IMG/VR virus record: IMGVR_UViG_3300044617_000557
Coordinates: 1 to 34,128 of that record
Length of the DNA: 34,128 nucleotides
Reading direction: 5' to 3' (one strand)
Source of the DNA: a virus
Shown: positions 31,224 through 34,128 of the stretch, piece by piece
Numbering within the stretch: the stretch's first letter is position 1
Layout of the letters: each line of letters starts with the position of its first letter
Translations under genes and position numbers: made by a program
Notes under the pieces: generated by a model
Told to the model about the DNA's origin: nothing
Database searches by the model: none
Seen by the model: only the letters and a program-made list of their open reading frames with translations

Positions 31224-31838
31224 ATGAGTAACTTTTCAACTAATAAATCTGATGGTAAACAAACAGCGGTTTTTAAAACCCACTACCCCCATGAAGTTAT
31301 CAAGGACCTAACTAATTCTAAACAAATAGCTAAGTCATATAGCGACACTAAGCGATATCAGCACAGGGCAAAAGTAACTATTGTAGGACATGCAACTCTT
31401 CGTCCGTACGACCCTATCTACCTAGACGGCCTTCCAAATGGGATGTCTGGATACTGGACAGTTCTTTCTGTAGAACATGTGTTTGGTGGCCGTGTAGCAA
31501 AGTATTTAATGCACCTTGAGGTAGGTACAGATGTGATAGGAGATGTTGATTCAAAAGCTAAGACTAGAGCTGATACTAGAGATGTACAAAGTGATTTTGC
31601 TAATCAGTCTTTAACCGCGTCTCCTTCTAAGCTTAGCCAATACAATCTTTCTCCTAATGCCTCTACCTTAAACCCAAAATATGGAGTTACCCCTAAAACC
31701 GCAGTTCAAAATTTATCTAAAGTTGCTGTTCCAAAAATCCCTGGGGCAACGCCGTTTAAAGACTCTTCCCCAAATATCGAGGGAGTAAAAAAGACGGTAC
31801 AATGGGTTGCTACTAGTAGTGGAAGGGTATTAAAATGA
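31224..31838 (+). CDS. Baseplate hub protein, C-terminal part
   Basis: 204 residues, starting 2 bases after the previous stop and in a different frame. 'YQHRAKVTIVGHATLRPYDP', 'IYLDGLPNGMSGYWTVLSVE' and 'HVFGGRVAKYLMHLEVGTD' is the typical final domain of gpD/gp27-type hubs ('A-V-V-G-----P-d-i-L-gl-----G-W-V--v-H----Y---L-vG'). The last 90 residues are Ser/Lys/Pro-rich and probably flexible. Upstream residues (AVFKTHYPHEVIKDLTNSKQ) may be the linker to the N-terminal part. The ribosome binding site is weak (AAGG, 11 bases). It likely assembles with the 30358 product. Confidence 0.65.
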   Translation: MSNFSTNKSDGKQTAVFKTHYPHEVIKDLTNSKQIAKSYSDTKRYQHRAKVTIVGHATLRPYDPIYLDGLPNGMSGYWTVLSVEHVFGGRVAKYLMHLEVGTDVIGDVDSKAKTRADTRDVQSDFANQSLTASPSKLSQYNLSPNASTLNPKYGVTPKTAVQNLSKVAVPKIPGATPFKDSSPNIEGVKKTVQWVATSSGRVLK

Positions 31839-32425
31839 GCAGTGATTCTGAGTACATGATGGACCCACAAGGGCGCCCACGTTTTTACGGTATTTACTCT
31901 GGACAAGTAACAAGTATTAATGATCCCCTAAAACAAAATAGAATTAAAGTTTTAGTTCATGGACCTACCGGAGTTGAGTCTCATAACTGGGCCCCCTCAT
32001 GTTCTCCTATAACCTCTACATCCTACCACCCAGATCATCAACCACATACAGCTGCACAGATTGCAGCGTTGCTAACAACTACTGCAGCTACAGTTAGTGG
32101 TGGCGGTGGTGGCACAGTGCCTGCTCTAACTGTTGTGGCAAAACCTGGAGGTGGACAACTGAACCATCCCCACACTACTACTAAAACCATGACAAATAAA
32201 AATGTTATCGTGTCTTCACCTACATCTACCACAGACACTTTAGAGGCTAGCATCTATACTACTGCTAGCGGACTTAGTGCCCCAGGAACCACAAGTTCCT
32301 CTACTAGCAATAACGTTCCAGAGCACACTTTTCACAGAACCATTCCGGCACTAAACCAACTAGTGTGGGTTATGTTTATTGCAGGAGACCCTGATCACCC
32401 AGTATGGATAGGAGTACAGTCATGA
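31835..32425 (+). CDS. Baseplate spike protein (gp5/gpV OB-fold type) with internal insertion
   Basis: 196 residues, start overlapping the previous stop by 4 bases. 'GIYSGQVTSINDPLKQNRIK / VLVHGPTGVESHNWAPSC' is the first half of the gp5-type OB fold, and 'NQLVWVMFIAGDPDHPVWIG / VQS' is its end. Between them lie about 125 residues rich in Ser, Thr, Ala and Gly (TVSGGGGGTVPAL; HPHTTTKTMTNKNVIVSSPT), much longer than the usual loop. No lysozyme domain and no long beta-helix repeat is present, so it is either a minimal spike base or pairs with another tip protein. Peptidoglycan cutting may instead rest with the M23 domain of the tape measure. Confidence 0.75.
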   Translation: MSSDSEYMMDPQGRPRFYGIYSGQVTSINDPLKQNRIKVLVHGPTGVESHNWAPSCSPITSTSYHPDHQPHTAAQIAALLTTTAATVSGGGGGTVPALTVVAKPGGGQLNHPHTTTKTMTNKNVIVSSPTSTTDTLEASIYTTASGLSAPGTTSSSTSNNVPEHTFHRTIPALNQLVWVMFIAGDPDHPVWIGVQS

Positions 32426-32817
32426 GTAGAGCAATTAGCTTTCCCTACACTATTAGTCCTTCTGGAGTAGTTCAATTTACAGACTCCTCCGCTAAAATTT
32501 ATTTAGATAGGGTTTTGACCCTACTATCTTTTTACGTAGGACAGCGACCAATGCAACCAACCTATGGCGTTGACTGGAGCAGAACCTTATTTGAAAACAA
32601 CAGCGATGCCAGAATTGCTATCCCTATTGCTATATCTGAGGCAGTCTCAAAGTGGATTCCACAGGTTAGTGTTATCTCAGTAGATTTTGCTGGGGAAAAT
32701 ACAGACGGTACCGAAAACGTCATAGTGTCTCTAAAGCTTCCAGATGATACACTTACGTCCTTAACCATTAATACTGGAACAATTAACTATGACGGAACTA
32801 TGACAGAGGAGTATTAA
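32422..32817 (+). CDS. Baseplate wedge protein, gp25/W-like
   Basis: 131 residues from ATG 32422 (ATGA overlap), with AGGAG 7 bases upstream. A start at 32404 lacks this. 'ISFPYTISPSGVVQFTD', 'VLTLLSFYVGQRPMQPTYGV', 'DARIAIPIAISEAVSKWIPQ' and 'VSVISVDF' match the GPW/gp25 family, where a conserved 'G-R---P-yG------lf----' is followed by 'I--ai--W-P-I'. It joins the wedge to the hub and starts sheath assembly. Position before the gp6/J-like gene is standard. Confidence 0.9.
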   Translation: MSRAISFPYTISPSGVVQFTDSSAKIYLDRVLTLLSFYVGQRPMQPTYGVDWSRTLFENNSDARIAIPIAISEAVSKWIPQVSVISVDFAGENTDGTENVIVSLKLPDDTLTSLTINTGTINYDGTMTEEY

Positions 32818-32821
32818 TATA

Positions 32822-34128
32822 ATGCAAATTGACTATACATCTAGAGATTTTGCTGCATTGAAAGCAGATTTAGTTGATCTAATCAAAGAGCGTACCAATA
32901 CTACTTGGGATCCTACTGACTACTCTGATCTAGGTAACGTGTTGGTTGAAACCTTTGCCTATATGGGTGACATTATGTCTCACTACCTAGACCGTATTGC
33001 AAACGAAACAACTATTGATACAGCTATTCAACGTAAGACTTTGCTTTCTTTTGCTAAGCTTTATGACTATGTTATTTCTGGGCCAACCCCAGCTACAGTA
33101 AATGTAACCTTTACCAATATTAGTAATAATACGTTAGACATCCCAGCAGGTACTCAGGTTATGGCACCTCTTTCTTTTGGTGAGTACTCTGAAGTGTACT
33201 TTGAAACTACGACTTCAGCTACAGCAATTGTTCCTGGTGCATCAATTACTCTTCTATGTCAAGAAGGAAAGACAGTCAATACTGACAAGCCAGACTTAAT
33301 TGACAGTACGTTTAATATTGCTTTGCCAGCTAACCTTGGAACATCAGATGGTAGAGCTACTCAAGCGTTTACTATTCCTGAAACTGGAATTGTAAACAAA
33401 TCTATCACAGTATACGTAGGTCAAGGAGTTGCTTTTGGTAACTGGACTTACGTAGATAATTTATTTGAATCTGGTCCTAACGATAAAGTATTTACTACAA
33501 CACCAAATGAAGATGGGACAGTTGACATTGTATTTGGAGACAATGTAAACGGATCTATTCCTCCAAGTGGACAGCTTATCAGCGCAACCTATAAGGTAAG
33601 TGTTGGTTCTGCTGGAAACATTAAATCTCTTTCTATCACAGAACTTACATTTTTTCCTGGAAACCTAGACCCACAAGTTACCTCTTACTTTACCGTGTCC
33701 AATAGCGCCCCGGCATCAGGCGGTACTGATGGAGATACCCTAGTTAATATTAAAAATAAAATTAAAGCTGCGGTTTCTACAAGACGTAGAGCCGTAACTT
33801 TAGACGATTTTTCTTACTTAGCAACACTTGCCGAAGGAGTAGGAAAGGCTAGTGCAGCATCAAGCGTATATACCAACGTTAACTTGTATGTTCAACCGTT
33901 AAATGATGGGCAGGCAGCCCCAGGATACCCTCAAGCAAATATTATTGGTGTTGCTACAACAGGAACAGCAGTAACTTTTGCTACAGACGTAGACCATGGG
34001 TTTGCTGTTGGAAACACTATAAATATTTCTGGTGTTGATCCTGTTGCCTATAACTTACAAAATGTTGTTATTACAGCAGTACCTTCAACAGTAACTTTTA
34101 CAGTAGCTAGCACTCTTACTACCGCCTA
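32822..34128 (+). CDS. Baseplate wedge protein, gp6 / gpJ-like, 3' end missing
   Basis: ATG 32822 with AGAGGAG upstream. The frame is open to the window end (435 complete codons, no stop). 'IDYTSRDFAALKADLVDLIK', 'DYSDLGNVLVETFAYMGDIM' and 'YLDRIANETTIDTAIQRKTL' form the start of the Baseplate_J family. 'LDIPAGTQVMAP' and 'FGDNVNGSIPPSGQLISATY' are its beta domain, and 'TRRRAVTLDDFSYLA' its later conserved segment. A module 'VDHGFAVGNTINISGVD' (His392) is inserted near the cut end and resembles that of the fibres. It forms the wedge ring of the baseplate. Confidence 0.9.
   Translation, partial: MQIDYTSRDFAALKADLVDLIKERTNTTWDPTDYSDLGNVLVETFAYMGDIMSHYLDRIANETTIDTAIQRKTLLSFAKLYDYVISGPTPATVNVTFTNISNNTLDIPAGTQVMAPLSFGEYSEVYFETTTSATAIVPGASITLLCQEGKTVNTDKPDLIDSTFNIALPANLGTSDGRATQAFTIPETGIVNKSITVYVGQGVAFGNWTYVDNLFESGPNDKVFTTTPNEDGTVDIVFGDNVNGSIPPSGQLISATYKVSVGSAGNIKSLSITELTFFPGNLDPQVTSYFTVSNSAPASGGTDGDTLVNIKNKIKAAVSTRRRAVTLDDFSYLATLAEGVGKASAASSVYTNVNLYVQPLNDGQAAPGYPQANIIGVATTGTAVTFATDVDHGFAVGNTINISGVDPVAYNLQNVVITAVPSTVTFTVASTLTTA
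33944..34090 (+). repeat. HGFxVGD-like module within the gp6/J-like wedge gene
   Basis: Encodes 'TGTAVTFATDVDHGFAVGN / TINISGVDPVAYNLQNVVIT' and AVPSTVTFTVAS. The order His-Gly-Phe, VGN, I-GV, Y-L-NV and VPSTVTFT is the same as in the fibre modules. Confidence 0.6.

Noticed and set aside
1-34128. CRISPR arrays, tRNA genes, insertion sequences or attachment sites
   Set aside because: Looked for by eye on both strands. No regularly spaced repeats, cloverleaf-like sequences, transposase motifs or terminal inverted repeats were recognised. A tRNA scan would settle the tRNA question.

Overview
The window is a single late-gene block from a contractile-tailed (myovirus-type) dsDNA bacteriophage. 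Every supported gene is on the + strand, packed with TAATG or ATGA stop/start overlaps or gaps under about 80 bp, and no stretch over 300 bases lacks a gene. The contractile type is shown by a tail sheath (22531-24315), tail tube (24332-24949), tape measure (25942-28317), spike (31835-32425), gp25/W-like wedge (32422-32817) and the start of a gp6/J-like wedge (32822 to the window end). Many genes carry AGGAG-like ribosome binding sites, base composition looks moderately AT-rich, and the fibre families resemble those of uncultured aquatic phages. The host cannot be fixed from this window. An aquatic bacterium, possibly an actinobacterium, is an inference only. No head genes (terminase, portal, major capsid), integrase, tRNA, CRISPR array or insertion sequence was seen.

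Region 1 (1-17896) is a very large fibre/adhesin block of about 23 genes built from a few reused parts. These are three long paralogous fibres (2694, 6081, 12074), small beta-rich companion proteins (2230, 5637, 13550), four glycine-rich adhesins (8589, 9969, 13904, 14833), two copies of a conserved 'SYNG...DAFIPP' protein that each follow a glycine-rich adhesin (11349, 15759), a fibrinogen-like protein followed by a thioredoxin-fold protein (4566, 5324), and an FN3/polyproline/cysteine-rich protein (16718).

Region 2 (17923-19699) is a small accessory island: a conserved 78-residue protein, a CxxC zinc-binding protein, a 2-oxoglutarate/Fe(II) dioxygenase and a DUF6065-like protein. Region 3 (19768-22481) is head-tail joining: a probable head closure protein, a small beta protein, four overlapping lysine-rich mini-proteins (two starting MCxxCGCGK, one with an EF-hand-like loop), a clear intrinsic terminator (21352-21373), then a new transcription segment with a probable neck protein and tail terminator.

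Region 4 (22531-34128) is the tail and baseplate in standard order: sheath, tube, tail assembly chaperone/gp26-like protein with a short overlapping +1-frame partner, tape measure with an M23 peptidase domain, a large baseplate/tube-cap protein, a LysM-like gp53-type protein, a hub apparently split into two genes, spike, gp25-like and gp6/J-like proteins. The fibre and Region 2 genes are presumed to supply host recognition and surface decoration. Regions 3 and 4 would form the injection machine.

Points most worth a second look are the candidate programmed +1 frameshift at the chaperone stop codon (25783-25791), a mobile 'HGFxVGD' module found in three fibres and apparently also in the sheath and baseplate wedge, the cysteine/EF-hand/lysine mini-gene cassette, and a phage-encoded thioredoxin fold placed among cysteine-containing adhesins.
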